A DNA stretch of 64,000 bases from positions 132,579,151 through 132,643,150 of the forward strand of contig NC_092806.1 of NCBI RefSeq assembly GCF_040954645.1, given 5' to 3'. Under the pieces are notes generated by a model. The model made no database searches. It was not told the origin of the DNA and was given only the letters and a program-made list of their open reading frames with translations. The translations under genes and the position numbers were made by a program. Below, in pieces: positions 44,160-55,259 of this stretch. The stretch is from Diabrotica undecimpunctata. Taxonomy: Eukaryota; Arthropoda; Insecta; Coleoptera; Chrysomelidae. How positions within the stretch are numbered: position 1 is the first letter of the stretch; each line of letters starts with the position of its first letter.

Positions 44160-45010
44160 ACAAACCACTCAGTCATCCTCAAGTAAGTCTCCTTCTGGAT
44201 AGTCACTATTAGTATTACTAGTAGGTATGCTTTAAGTTTCGATAAAAATCATGGCAAAATGTAGGAACATATGACAGTCATGCCAATAGATCGTTATACT
44301 TTTGTTGTGATATAAGTATTGGACTTTGTGATACCAGTTGCAAATCTTTTGGCAATGTAAGGTGTCGCCTTCGAAACCTAACAAAGTCAACCTTCCTGGT
44401 TTTCGTCATGAAAATTACTTTTTAAAAACAGAGTTCTAATGCTGTTTTATTTAACTTGCAGTTAAACACAGCTTGACAGAAGAACTTGTTGTTTGTTAAT
44501 GTCTCTTTTCTATTAATCAAAGGCGGATTTTAAGATGTTTTGACATCATACAAAGACCTTAAATTTCTAAAATCTTCTAGTTCCATATTATGTACGGTAT
44601 ATTTCATTGAGGTTTGTCTGACTAACTGCTGCCAGTCCCAGGGCGTGTAAATAGAAATGTTAAGTTTTTTCTCTTTGGCTCTCTATCAGCGAATGGACAG
44701 TGTTCGCCTCCATGTGGGTATTACTCTTTAGTAGAAACTTCTGGATGATAATTTTTACTTTTTAAACAAGTATTAATGCTAACATTTTTATTCTGGCCGT
44801 AACATTTGTAAGACCATAGTATGATTTCTTCTATGTTACTGTCAGGAATGACGGTATCTGCCCATTTTAGTAATGCAGATCTTATTTCATTTCCACTACG
44901 AATAGTTTATCAGAACTTTTGTCTATATCAGACTGATCTTCGTTATCAAAACTCAAGGCATCTCTAATAATATGCTCTTCATTTAAAACATCATTGCATG
45001 GTGTATTATT
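44160..45010 (-). pseudogene. Insect multicopy DDE-like gene, core and C-terminal piece
   Basis: The minus strand gives EEIILWSYKCYGQNKN, then IIQKFLLKSNTHMEANTVHS, then DFVRFRRRHLTLPKDLQLV and QQKYNDLLA, ending YVPTFCHDFYRNLKHT. I recognise this as the DxCxGQNxN ... HxxEADxxHSxIE ... PIPIxxxKYxDLLxLLxYVP pattern of a common unnamed insect transposase-like family. The likely first Asp (WSD) is Tyr here. At least five stops or frameshifts. It lies inside the THAP-containing transposon and may be its transposase, but no junction with the THAP part is readable. Confidence 0.6.
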
Positions 45011-45517
45011 TGATTCTGAAATTAATCAAGGCGTATAATATTGGTTGTAAAAGATTTAATAATATTTCTAGTCTAAGGTTGGTATCAAATCACTACATTA
45101 CCCTTTTGAGGTTATGCTTGTTAATAATTTAAAAATAATGAGCAAAAAGGTAGCTTATCTGTAAATTCAGTAGAAGAATTCGCAGAACTTTTTAGTAGGT
45201 ACTTCAAGAATCTTTCTCCTACGAGAATTATGGTTCATTGTTCTTATTATTAGTAACAAACCACTGTAAACACACCGTAAATGGCAAAAGTATTATTAGA
45301 TCACTAACAGTCTACCTCTCATCATAGAGATATGCGCGGCGGTAATTCACATGCTTAGAGGGACAAAACATTAAGTCCACATGGTGTTTTATCCCTCTAA
45401 GTAAAAATGGCCTTGGTGTTCTTTCAAAGGTCACTTTCTTTATCAGCAAATGGTTTAGGACCTAGTGCTCTATTCCTTTAAATAAAGTTATCAAAGTTAA
45501 TCATTAGTCTGTAAGTG

Positions 45518-45700
45518 TCAAAATTGAAAAAATGGACATAGTGTTGTATCCCTCCGAGGTACAGATATAAAAACCTGTGGTTTGAGAATTTTAAGTGAAT
45601 ATGGTGTTAAATTATTTGGAACTATAATAAAAATCTTCTCAGAATTGTTTTTAGATGTATTTATACACCCAGGAACAAAACACCACTTATTTGGCTTCAT
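45518..45700 (-). pseudogene. THAP-domain N-terminus
   Basis: ATG at 45700 (minus) opens MKPNKWCFVPGCINTSKNNS followed by EKIFIIVP. THAP domains start in this way, with CxxxxC as the first half of a C2CH zinc site and a VP motif about 15 residues later. The Cys-x2-His half is not found before the stop at 45518, so the domain is truncated or continues in an unseen exon. THAP domains bind DNA and are found in P-type and several other transposases. Confidence 0.6.
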
Positions 45701-45962
45701 TATCGGTGATTAAATACTTAAAGAACTGGTCACACTTCGTAAATACGTATACAAAACAAGTTGTCGATACGACTGCTGACGTCACACACCGTAGCCTCGC
45801 TGCGAGGGGCCGTTTTTCTAGCCTCCATCAGAATTGAAATTAAGAATTGATTTATCTTAAGAAATATATATTTTTAAACAATTTTATGTTTGCTATGTTT
45901 TTATATATGTTATAACCTATTGAATTTAACAATATTTAAAAATTAGTGAACATCCCTATTAT
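45520..45962 (-). repeat. Right arm of long internal inverted repeat
   Basis: Inverted partner of 35671-36075. It carries the better-preserved THAP start and the shared block tgacgtcacacaccgtagcc (reverse complement in the left arm). Confidence 0.8.
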
Positions 45963-46079
45963 GTGACCTATTTGATTTAAAATGGATTCATGATTTTTTT
46001 ATACTTTGGCAACTATGTCAACTTCGATCTCTGTCAATGATAATGACGTGCAACGATAAGTAAATTAGATGGACTGTAC

Positions 46080-47660
46080 GTAGTGTAAGGGGCTCTTTAG
46101 CTTTCATTTCAATAATAGTAATAGAAGTAAATTTTAAGTAACCAAGACCTCAAACATTTATTCTTTTGGGTTTCAATTTTATTAAGATGTTCTGTTGACG
46201 CAGACCCATATAAATGACAACTATAGTCGAAAATGAGTCGAATCATTGAGCGATAAAATTGCAATGCAATATTCGGGTGAGCTCTCCAACTGGTTTTACA
46301 AAATGCTCTAAGGATATTCATGGAGTTTTCCTATTTTTTTATAATAGAATGAATTTGATCCTTCTATAACAATTTACGATCCAAATATGTGCTTAGATAT
46401 TTTACACAATTTTTGATTGGAAATTCTACTTTTCCTAATTTAAAGTTACCTTGAGGAGTTTGGCGTTTTTTGAAAAAAAAAACAAATTTCAGTCTTTGTA
46501 GTTAATATTGATAAGCCTAGAGAATGGTAATAATTTTTTATACAATCTAGTGTAAATTCGAGTTGACGCCTACAAATGTCTAGGGTAGCATGGGAGGTAC
46601 ACAATACAACATCATCTGCAAACTGTAATATTTTAGAGTGTGGTGGTACTATCTGTTCTAGATCTATATTGTACAATGAAAAAAGAAGTGGACTTAAAAT
46701 ACTACCCTATGGTACCTATATTCATTAGCCTTGGCTAAAAGTTTCTCATTTATTTTTAAATAAGTCCATCTATTCTTGTACAAGGATATAATGAAATTTG
46801 AAATTTTAACTGACATTCCAAGATATAACAATTTCTTATGTAGAATATATAAATTTATGTTATCAAATGCAGAGGTTACATCTACAAATGCTGCAGCTGT
46901 TGATTCTTGATTTGTGAAATTGCCCTGAACAGAGGAAACTATTGAAGTGGGAGCATTTTGTGTAGACCTGGACTTTCGGAAGCTATATTGAGATTTGGGA
47001 AGGATATCTTCGGATTCAAGTCAGTATTCAAGGCGATTTTTAATTAATCTCTCTAGAGTTTTTAGTATACAAGAACTTAAAGATATAGGTCTGTAAGACT
47101 CAACGTTGTTATCTGGCTTTCCTGGCTTCTTTATAGGCAATACAATATAGTCCTTTAATGTTTTGGGAATTAAATTCTCATTTTGCCTTATATTGTTAAA
47201 AATTTGTAATAATAATGATTTGTATTCTGTGGGTAAAAAATATAGTATAGAGTATGATATACAGTCCATCCCTGGAGATGAACTATTATTTTGTTTAAGT
47301 CCATGATTTAATTCCCACAATCCAAATGATTTTTCTAGATTGGAGTATTCTCTGGATACGGTAACTGTAGCTTCGTTTATTTGATTTGGTACCCAAGAAG
47401 GTGAAATTTTGAAGTGTTCTATCCATGCAGCTTCGCAGTTTATCGGGACTTTATTGGACTGCTTTCGGTTTTGTAGTGATGTACTTTCTTCCAGAAGTCG
47501 CTGATTGGACTGTGGGAGTTGGGAGTTAGGATTTCGCAGTAGTTTATCCAACTTTGTTTTTGTCTAATTTTAAAAATTTTCTTTGCTAATGCATCCAATT
47601 TTTTGTATTCAGTTAAATCAGAATTTAACTGAACCTTAACCCAACTAAAATAATGAAACA
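46080..47660 (-). pseudogene. I-like non-LTR element, reverse transcriptase half
   Basis: Minus strand from 47660: a linker with KIRQKQSWINYC, then NSSSPGMDCISYSILYFLPT and DYIVLPIKKPGKPDN plus ESYRPISLSSCILKTLERLI (early RT blocks). AAFVDVTSAFDNINLYILHK, a GSILSPLLFSLYNIDLEQI block preceded by a stop in place of Gln, and ILQFADDVVLCTSHATLD (catalytic FADD intact) follow. ALQFYRSMIRLIFDYSCHLY and IEMKAKEPLTLR end it at about 46080, where the THAP transposon inserted. The protein then resumes at 35142 with the RNase H half. The endonuclease end is lost beyond 47660. Confidence 0.82.
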
Positions 47661-48602
47661 GGCGTTCGATGTGGACCGAACTGCAAAATATAAAGCTTTA
47701 TATTTTGAAATTATAGATTATAATTATTTCTGCAACTGGAAGTTTAATAATTTTGTATAATTAATACATAATAGAAATATGTTTTTCTCGAAACTTATAG
47801 TAACTGATATTTTCTAGATAGAAGATTAACAAACAGATATTAGCAAACTAAAAATATTGCTTCAAACTTTTGCTAAAATACAGCTATTTTCACCTGCTTG
47901 TAAATCTGTTTATGGCCTATGGGGTGATAATAGTTTATAGTTACAATCTCTTTTAATAGTTCCGAGAATAATAAAGTTTGTCAAACAGTTCTAAAGTTGT
48001 TAGTACCAATAGTAATTCTAATTTTATTAGTTGCTAACGCTAACGTTTGTTTCTATAAAAAGACTATTTAGCTGGTAATAAAATAATAATTAAACACAAT
48101 TATGATAAAAATTTTATTATGAAATACATGTGTACAGAATAATTAGGGTTTTTAAAAATCATGAATACGACATACAGCATTGTATCCCAACAAAATGCCG
48201 CTCCTTCGGTAAATTCTGTAAATTTTCGCATAAATTTAAAAGTTTAATAAAACAACGGTGCCAGTGTAAATGGTAAACAATCAAGGAATAGCAAATGTTG
48301 GATTATACTAATGAATTTATGAGATTCTTTTATAATATTTCTTTTAATTATATTTACAATGTGCGTTGTTTCAACGTGTTTTATGACAGCAGTAATTATG
48401 TTTAAACATTTACTAATGAAACTTTCTTTCTTTAAAATCTATAGTTGAGTGAATATTGTACATTATTCAAAAATAGTCTTAGACATACATACATCATTGT
48501 TGATCTTCTACCGTTTGGTGCCATTATTTTGTGTTCTTTGTCATGTGTTATTTTGTGCCAAGATTAGCCTTATTTTGTAATATCTCTGAGGTATCATTTC
48601 TA
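47661..48602. other. AT-rich stretch without a recognised gene
   Basis: No protein similarity noticed. The right part (48480-48600) is less AT-rich but unassigned. Confidence 0.45.
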
Positions 48603-49956
48603 CTATAGCCTGCGATCTACCGAGGGATCTGGTCTAATTGTGCGGCTAAACAACACTACAATCTTTTCTCAGAAGGGTTCGTTCACAATAATAAAAGAGA
48701 ACAAACCAAACCATTTGTAGGTAAAATAATTATGGCTACATAAAGTAGTAATAAATATTTTCAAGAATATACAATAAATCTGATTCTTTACAATTCCATA
48801 AATAACACCAGAGTAATCAATTTTTTTATTAAATCGATCTCAACAACAGGATCAATTGAAAGCTGTTCCTAAGTGATATTGTGAAAATAACAATTTTCTT
48901 CGTGGAAGATGTTCTAATAAACAGTTTATCTAACAGGGAAGTCAGCGATTATGTTAACCGAATGGTACGAAATATGCCGAGAAGTTTTTGTAACCATCGT
49001 ATCGAGAAGAAATCACAGTGATCATAGGAACAAACGATAGCTTCATTCAAATTGATGAGACGAGATTCGCTGGTCATCAAAAATGCAACCGACGATACAT
49101 GCTGGAAGGAGGTGGTGCTGCAGAATCGGAGAACAGCGATGCTAAAGTGGAAAACCAACGAAATCACGGAGCACGGATCGACGACCCTTGGATTTCGGGT
49201 TACAATATGGGATAGATTGCCGCCATTCTTTTGACGAGCGGAGAGACAGGGCGACAAAAGTCCCTATTATCCAAAGGCAGGATCCGTCATTCATTCTGAT
49301 GTATGGCCTGCTTATGCGACTGGGATTCGAATATCGGACAGTGAACCATCAAAGACACTACATAAATCTTGCATTAGGAGCGCGGACATAGGGAATCGAG
49401 CGATCATGGTTAGATGCAAAGATCCGTATCACAAAGAAATTGTGAGGAGTACCACGTTAACATTTCCAGTATCATTTCGATGACTACTGCTGTAAAATTC
49501 TGCGGAGAGATGAAGACGACCTGTTTTTTCGCATTTTTAAGGGACGTCAGGCATGTATATAAATTGGAAATTTTTTTAAAATTTTGTTTAGGAGGCCTGC
49601 ATGACTTTTTTAAGCTAGAATCATTGACGGCTTTTCTCTTTTAAATTAAGGTGCATAAATTTTTTCTTTAATGATAATTAGGCTGTAAATAATTAGTTTA
49701 CATATAAAATTATTTTGTAAATAGTTGGAGTTCATTTTTTCTGTCAATTATTAGAGATCCCTTTCATTTTACATTTATTTCCCTCCAAATGTTTATTACT
49801 TGTAATAAATATTTTTTTCTAAAAGAGTTTTCTTACATTTCATTATTTAGTGCAAATCCTTCAGGAATTTTCAGATTTAGAAGCGGTAGATCGCACACTA
49901 TAATAGAGCAGTATGCACAGGTAGACCGCATCCTCTGGGTAGACCGCATACTATAG
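48603..49956 (+). mobile_element. Merlin-like (ISXO2/IS1016-type) transposon
   Basis: The left end reads ctatagcctgcgatctacc (48603-48621). Its inverted partner lies at 49938-49956 (ggtagaccgcatactatag), and another copy is at 49884-49902 (cggtagatcgcacactata). The right side thus has three related units in a row, including gtagaccgcatcctctgg. The coding remnant between them is a Merlin/ISXO2-type transposase. I could not confirm an 8-9 bp target duplication. Confidence 0.65.
48660..49570 (+). pseudogene. Merlin/ISXO2-like DDE transposase, broken
   Basis: From about 49018 the frame reads DSFIQIDETRFAGHQKCNRR and YMLEGGG (first Asp), then HGARIDDPWISGY. After frameshifts follow RDRATKVPIIQR, SDVWPAYAT (second Asp), EYRTVNHQRHYINL and GIERSWLDAKIRITKKL (third acidic residue), ending FQYHFDDYCCKILRRDEDD and DVRHVYK-like remnants. 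This order matches the ISXO2-like/Merlin family (VEIDExxF, SDxWxAY, TVNHSxxFV, ExxWxxxK). The upstream 48660-49010 shows a decayed N-terminus (FSQKGSFTI, RGRCSNKQF). At least four frameshifts or stops. Confidence 0.78.
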
Positions 49957-49959
49957 TGT

Positions 49960-50515
49960 CAACATCTCTGCTATGTCGCTGTTCCACTCTTTTATCTGCT
50001 TGAAATCTTCTGAAAAGGGTCTGCCTTTTCTGTTTTTTCTATTGGTTTAGCTTCCTACCTTCTTTCACCGTCACTTAATGGACAACTTTTACTGTTACTA
50101 TTCATTCGTGTTATATGACCAAACCATGCTATTTTTTTCTCCTGTATTGTGTCAAGTAACGATTTAATTATAAGTCTGTTTCTATTTCTTCATTTCGGCG
50201 TCTTTCCGGCCTTCTTGCCTCTATCGTTATTCTAAGGAATTTCATTTCTACTGATTGTATTCTACTCTGGTGTCTTATCCTCTGTTTAAAATTCAGTTTT
50301 CTGCTTCGTATGTCAACGTTGGCCTATATATTGTTTTATATACTGTCATATTCCTTTATATTTCTTTGTTGTCGAATTTTCTATTTACTGTTTGGAGTTT
50401 TTCTGTACTCTCTAGTCTGTTGTTAAGATTGTTCTTAACGCTTCCTCTGTTATTTATTACTGGTTCCAGGTATTTGTATATGTCCTTGTGGACCATCACT
50501 GGATGTGTTCTGTTG
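49960..50515 (-). pseudogene. RTE-like reverse transcriptase C-terminal fragment
   Basis: The minus strand reads NRGSVKNNLNNRLESTEKL, then MTVYKTIYRPTLTYEAENWI, ISRNEIP, NRLIIKSLLDTIQEKNIAWF and GHITRMNSNSK. This is the thumb and C-terminal region (YKTIIRPTLTYGAExW, IRxxLxxxxIxxxIExxxLxWFGHxxRM) of an RTE-like element. It ends against the R1-like fragment at about 50520, with frameshifts throughout. Confidence 0.65.
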
Positions 50516-50521
50516 CATGTT

Positions 50522-51790
50522 TTGGCGGTGGAAAGAAAAGAGCTCTATGAGAGAAGAGGCCCAAACCTTACTGTGGCCGAGAGAAGACAGAAAAGGGAAA
50601 GGTCAATTGAAAGATAGCAAGAAGAATGGAACAACACGGAGGATGTGGCACAGTGGACGGAAATGCTGATCCCGAACATAAGAGATTGGGTGGAATATGA
50701 CTACAGGCGACTGGATTATTTCCTGACGCAGGTGCTCACAGGACACGGGTGTTTTAGGGCCTACCTTTCTAGGTTCGGAAAGGCTGACACAGATGAATGC
50801 TTATACTGTGGATACTCAAACACTGTGACACATACGATGTTAAATTGCAGCAGATGGATAGTAGAAAGAAACAGAATGGAGAGAAAAACAGGTGTGAATT
50901 TCGTTACAGTGAGAGAAATGGTTGAGAGAATGATTAAAAATAAATCAGGTTGGACTAACATACACAGCTATATCCGTGCAGTGATCAAAAAAAGGAAGAG
51001 GAAGAAAGACAGCTGGACCAACGGCATAGATAAGAGTGAAAGATGCTGTAAATTAAAACTAGAGAAGTGCATCACACTGTATGAGTTAGATAGGCGTGAG
51101 TCAGAATGTGGGGAAGGAGGAAATACCCGTCTGGGAATGATACCGTACTAGGAGCGATGAGGGTCTTCTACACGCTACCTGGAACGCGACAGGAAGCCTC
51201 CTTGCTGATGAATGGAGTGTGGATATGTATGAATGGAGAATAAATGAATGAAGGTAGTGCTTCGGAAGTGATGCCGGCCTTACAGCGGCCATTCCGCTTC
51301 CGGACCGGTGGATAACAAGGGAGGGTCCCAAAACCATCCGTGGCCAAAACTTCAGAGCCCAAAATGTACCGAAAACTACCTGATCATCCACCGGCAATGT
51401 ATTCAAAAGAAAACCTAAATCCAAACTCTTCTTCCCCCCACAATATTACTGGCCCTTGCCAGCAACGAACTCCCTGATGAATACATTGACATCCTAGAGG
51501 CAACTTCCCTCTAATACCGTCGCAGTAATCAGTAAATGCTTACTTCGAGCTTGTCTAAACAGGGAGGGATCGATCCTCCGGCGACAAGTCCACGAAACCA
51601 ACCCCCAGTAACCCACAAAGCCAGAAAAAGAAAACATTAACCAAACAAAAAACAAACCAAGTCCTGAAGAGGTGAAAAACCTATAGCAGGACACGAAAAC
51701 AAGAAACAAAGAAAATCCAACCCACAGCAAAGAACACCGAGACAATGCGACGTTTGGTTTAATACTATAATTTGCTCTAGACTAAAATAA
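50522..51790 (+). pseudogene. R1-like non-LTR C-terminus and 3' UTR
   Basis: The frame from 50522 reads VERKELYERRGPNLTVAERR, stops at TAG 50615-50617, and continues in the same frame to TAG 51149-51151. After the stop it gives AQWTEMLIPNIRDW, DYFLTQVLTGHGCFRAYLSR, ECLYCGYSNTVTHTMLNCSR and RWIVERNRMERKTG. That is the R1-type end (RLIPDIxxW, NFYLTQxLTGHGxFxxYL, CxxCxxxxDTxxHTLFxCxRW). The stop replaces a codon that is Trp in this family (ERWQEEW). GC-rich sequence to about 51790 is probably its 3' UTR. No upstream domains, so a 5'-truncated copy. Confidence 0.8.
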
Positions 51791-52985
51791 CAAAATCACG
51801 GACCAAATCACGGCTGAACGTTCGTTCAGCCAAAACTGCAACAGATACAGAAACACTAGTAACGGATTCAGATTCAGCAATAAATTAGGTGTACAAAATT
51901 ACCAAGACAATTATTACAGAAATACATATTTAATCGTAAACTGTTTAAATATTATTAAGGTTTCTGATACGACCGAGCATTGAATTTTCAAACATAAAAA
52001 CTAATGGAAACAAGTTTAGAAGCTGCAATATATTGTTATTCAACACCTTCAAACGAAATTAACGTTAAGAAATGACTCCTATTTTTATAATCATAGGTAT
52101 TTATTTACTTGCGGTGGAGGGTGATAAAAACCTTTGACCTTTTAGTGAAATTTTTGTCAAAAATGAACTACATTTAAATTTCTGAAATTTTGTAAAAGTT
52201 AATATTGTCGCCCATTGTCATTCATTAATTTAAATTAATTTTACTCAATACCACTGATATAAAGATAGTATCCCAACGGACCCTCTCGTCTTGCCACAAA
52301 AATATCACGCAAAAACACGACAGGAAAAGAAACTAAAAGTAGCAAAATTACACTAAGAATGTCTTGCCGAAGGCGAAAGGTGTCGACGAAAAGTTAAACG
52401 AACATTCACATATGACCAACTCTTATCAAAATTCGTTAATGCCTCTGCGTTGAAACAATTTTTAAATGGAAAGTGAAGCCTCCAAAGATGAAGGTTAATA
52501 ATACCTACTTATATTAGAAACCAGTGGTAACAACGTGTCAGTCATATAACCATGTTGGTAATATCAGCCCCGGTAAAAATCAAGTTTCTTCAACTGTACC
52601 TAACCGGCACTTTTTAATTTCAAATTTTAATTGAACCCTTTCGTTCTGAGTTTAGTACATAATTTTATACATATATTTCGTACACTTTCAAGTTAAATTC
52701 TATTTTAGTCTTTTGCTTACATTGAAATAGTGTTAGCATGTGTAATATTTACTGTGTAGCCTTCTGTGAACCTCTTTCAAGATTATAATGCTCCATGTTG
52801 TCTATTTATTAGTATATTAAATTATGAGGGAAAGACTATGAAAAAAAACCGCATAATACTATGCCGACATGGTAAGTATTTGGTCGTACATTTAGTTTAC
52901 TTTCAATAAACACCAAATTCTGATTTAATATGTTTGTTATTTAAAAAACATAAATAATGTATCCTCTATATGTTACTGACTTACC
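51791..52985. other. Stretch without a recognised gene
   Basis: No convincing protein similarity on either strand. Confidence 0.45.
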
Positions 52986-52989
52986 AAAA

Positions 52990-53130
52990 CTGGTATTTTC
53001 CTTTTAACAACTTCCTCTTTTAATATGGGTAACCAGATCCTACTATATTCTGCCGAGGACTTTGCGACACAATTGGTCTTATTTAGCATAATTAGAGCCG
53101 CTTCTTTGATTTTTCTCTTTTTACCATCCG
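52990..53130 (-). pseudogene. Weak retroelement-like fragment
   Basis: The minus strand has a single short block, KRKIKEAALIMLNKTNCVAK, followed by EYSRIWLPILKEEV. It resembles the C-terminal KIKEALxI...IWxPLLxxE pattern of some Penelope-like proteins. Too short for a firm call. Confidence 0.25.
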
Positions 53131-53489
53131 TTTTTTTTTAGGACTATATTTGAATCATTCCATTTTTTTTATAAATTATGAGGTTTTTCCCTCATAATTT
53201 ACTATGGAATCACTAACAGGAGAATTTTACTGTCATCATGGCATGTGTTTGTCTTTTTAAAGACGAATTACATGCTATGATTTTTTCTGACGGATATTCT
53301 CAAGTTGATTTTATGTAATCGAATGACCTATCTTACAAGTGAAGTCGTCCCAGGAATGCAACTCAACAATATTGGGAATATCATTTTAAAGTCGTCTACT
53401 TTAAAATGTATAATGTATGTCTAAATTGTCAATATAAATAAGTCAGAAGAAATTAAATTATTAGAAGAATTTTTCACCAAGTAACAAAA

Positions 53490-53600
53490 AAAAAACAAAA
53501 TTTGTTTAATTTACTAATGTTTTTATTTTGAGAACGATTTCCGAAGTGGAAATTGAAACGTTAATAAACGTACTTTAACCTTTAACTGTGGCTTTTTCTT
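53490..53600 (+). repeat. Single copy of the palindrome arm
   Basis: Matches one arm of the inverted repeat at 24601-24851 (attttgagaacgatttccg, aagtggaaattgaaacg, then aaacgtactttaacc) with a few base changes. It ends at gtggctttttc, so the outer end has diverged. Confidence 0.8.
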
Positions 53601-53649
53601 TGTTTTTATTTATTATCATCATCTGAGCCAGTTTTTTTCAAATCCAAAA

Positions 53650-55250
53650 ATTCTTTATGTTCAATTTCTCTTGTTTTGTAAGTAAATTTATCACCTTTTC
53701 TAGTTTTGTAGTTTTTTTGCCATTCTAAAGATATTCTCGTATTTATGTACACTAAAAATATCTATTTTGTTCTTGGCGGTTTCGACAGCACTATGCATGG
53801 AATCCACTTCCATATAGGAATGCCCACTCTCCATAAACTTCTGTTCAATGACATCAAGGGTTGGATGGCATTGAACAGTATGAAGCAATACATCAGCTAT
53901 TTGAATGTTTCGATTTTGGCCTCCACATGTATAGGAGAAGATAGTTAAATGCATCACATTTTTTTCTATTCTCTGTTAATGATTGTATATTAAGTGACAA
54001 ACAGGTGCCAATTTCACAGCTACTTATTTTCTATTTACTTCTATCCAAAAATAAAAAAATGCATCATTAATTGGAGCAGTTTCATAAATTGTAAAATTGT
54101 ATAAGTTTAGTTTCCGTAAATAATAAAGGAAACTAATTTCAGATTTTGTAATTTGTAACACACTTTGCATGTCACAGGAAATGTATATGAAACCTTGTCA
54201 TCAGTTGCTCTCTGTTTGTCGGCTTCTTTTTTTTTTTCAATTCTGCATCTTTTTTTTCTAAATGCATCTGATACTTTTGTTCCAGCTTAGTCCTCTCCTC
54301 TGGAGCGGCCTTTTCATATTCGCTGCAAGTCATAAATTGATCTTTCTTTGGTTTGAAAAATGATCGTCTGTAAGTAATGAGGCTTACTTTTGGCATATTA
54401 TTTCTTCGACCATCTTCTAAAAGAGACCATGCATCTTTTTTATATTCAGATTTTTATCCAGGTAGAGTTTTTTTGTTGACTTCTTTGTATAGTAACTTTC
54501 CATCACTGGGATAATCTCAATATGGTTTTCACTTTTAATCAAATTTCTTCAGATGTTTTGTTGCACGGAATATGTTTACGTCGATTGTCTTCACCTGCAT
54601 ATTCCCCACTCTGACTTTTATGTTGAAATGCATTGATGATTAGTAAATTTAAAATACAGTGTTGCTCAGAAAAAACTTTTGTCATACTTGGATCTTATTA
54701 TTGTTACTTATAAAGTAGTTTTGTTTGCATCATTTCTTTGTTTGTTGTCATTGCTCTTTCTAGTTCACTTCTTTAGATGAAACGTTTAATAATAATATAA
54801 AATCTCTTTGCCTATTAAATTCTAAATTTCAGTAATGACATAATTCTGTACGATTCTCCGGAAAAATTGTTACTGCATTTATACCTGCAACGAGAGCAAT
54901 CAACAGGTTTAGGTAGCTTTGGTGCCTGCGTTTTTCCTGTTCTGCTTTTATAAGGTAAACTTTGAATCCTCTTTTTTCTTTTGATGTTTCTTTTCCAAAG
55001 CGCTGGTTTCGCTTGGGTTCACCTTACTAATTTCTCTTCTGTTATTGGGCTTTCTCTTTTTTGGCCTGCAATGTTTTCATCTACTATCAATTTTTTTTCT
55101 TTTTTTAGACTCATCTCCCTTTCTGAACTATCACTTTAATTGTCTGACAAAATGGGCGGTATCCAGTCGCTATCTTTTATGGAATCATCGGAATCGTACA
55201 CATTCGCTGTTGCTTCGTCCAATTGGGATGACACTTTTACTCGTGATGTG
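53650..55250 (-). pseudogene. Insect multicopy DDE-like gene, decayed near-full copy
   Basis: Read on the minus strand from 55250: NVYDSDDSIKDSDWIPPILS (acidic start), then KPVDCSRCRYKCSNNFSGE (Cys-rich segment). Further on come KPKKDQFMTCSEYEKAAPEE and KLEQKYQMHLEKKDAELK, a YTFPVTCKVCYKLQN-like stretch, and FSYTCGGQNRNIQIADVLLH. IEQKFMESGHSYMEVDSMHS and AVETAKNKIDIF follow. This order is the standard one for the unnamed insect family whose pieces are also at 12597, 13450 and 44160. The GQN motif and the ExDSMHS motif resemble the acidic and His positions of a DDE nuclease core; that is inference. More than five frameshifts or stops. Confidence 0.68.
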
Positions 55251-55259
55251 CAAGGAATA

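Larger units (their letters stand above)
35151..46071. mobile_element. THAP-containing TIR transposon, itself split by an LTR element
   Basis: The outer ends carry an inverted repeat catctaatttacttaNcgtt (35153 inward; 46071 inward). The flanks gtctatac (35143-35150) and gactgtac (46072-46079) are an imperfect 8-bp direct repeat, 6 of 8. The flanking I-like protein reads across the excised element with at most a small frame change. A second, much longer inverted repeat (35671-36075 against 45520-45962) lies inside and contains a THAP-domain start in both arms. Without the LTR insertion the element would be about 3.2 kb. THAP domain and 8-bp duplication recall P-type transposons, but the superfamily is not settled. 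Confidence 0.65.

Noticed and set aside
50255..50530. Plus-strand hydrophobic start of the frame that leads into the R1-like C-terminus
   Set aside because: This stretch is the complement of an RTE-like RT fragment on the minus strand; R1 similarity begins only at about 50522.
53176..53203. Short palindrome aaattatgagg ... ccctcataattt as a possible terminator or TIR
   Set aside because: Too short, AT-rich, no matching partner with a duplication, and likely chance in this composition.
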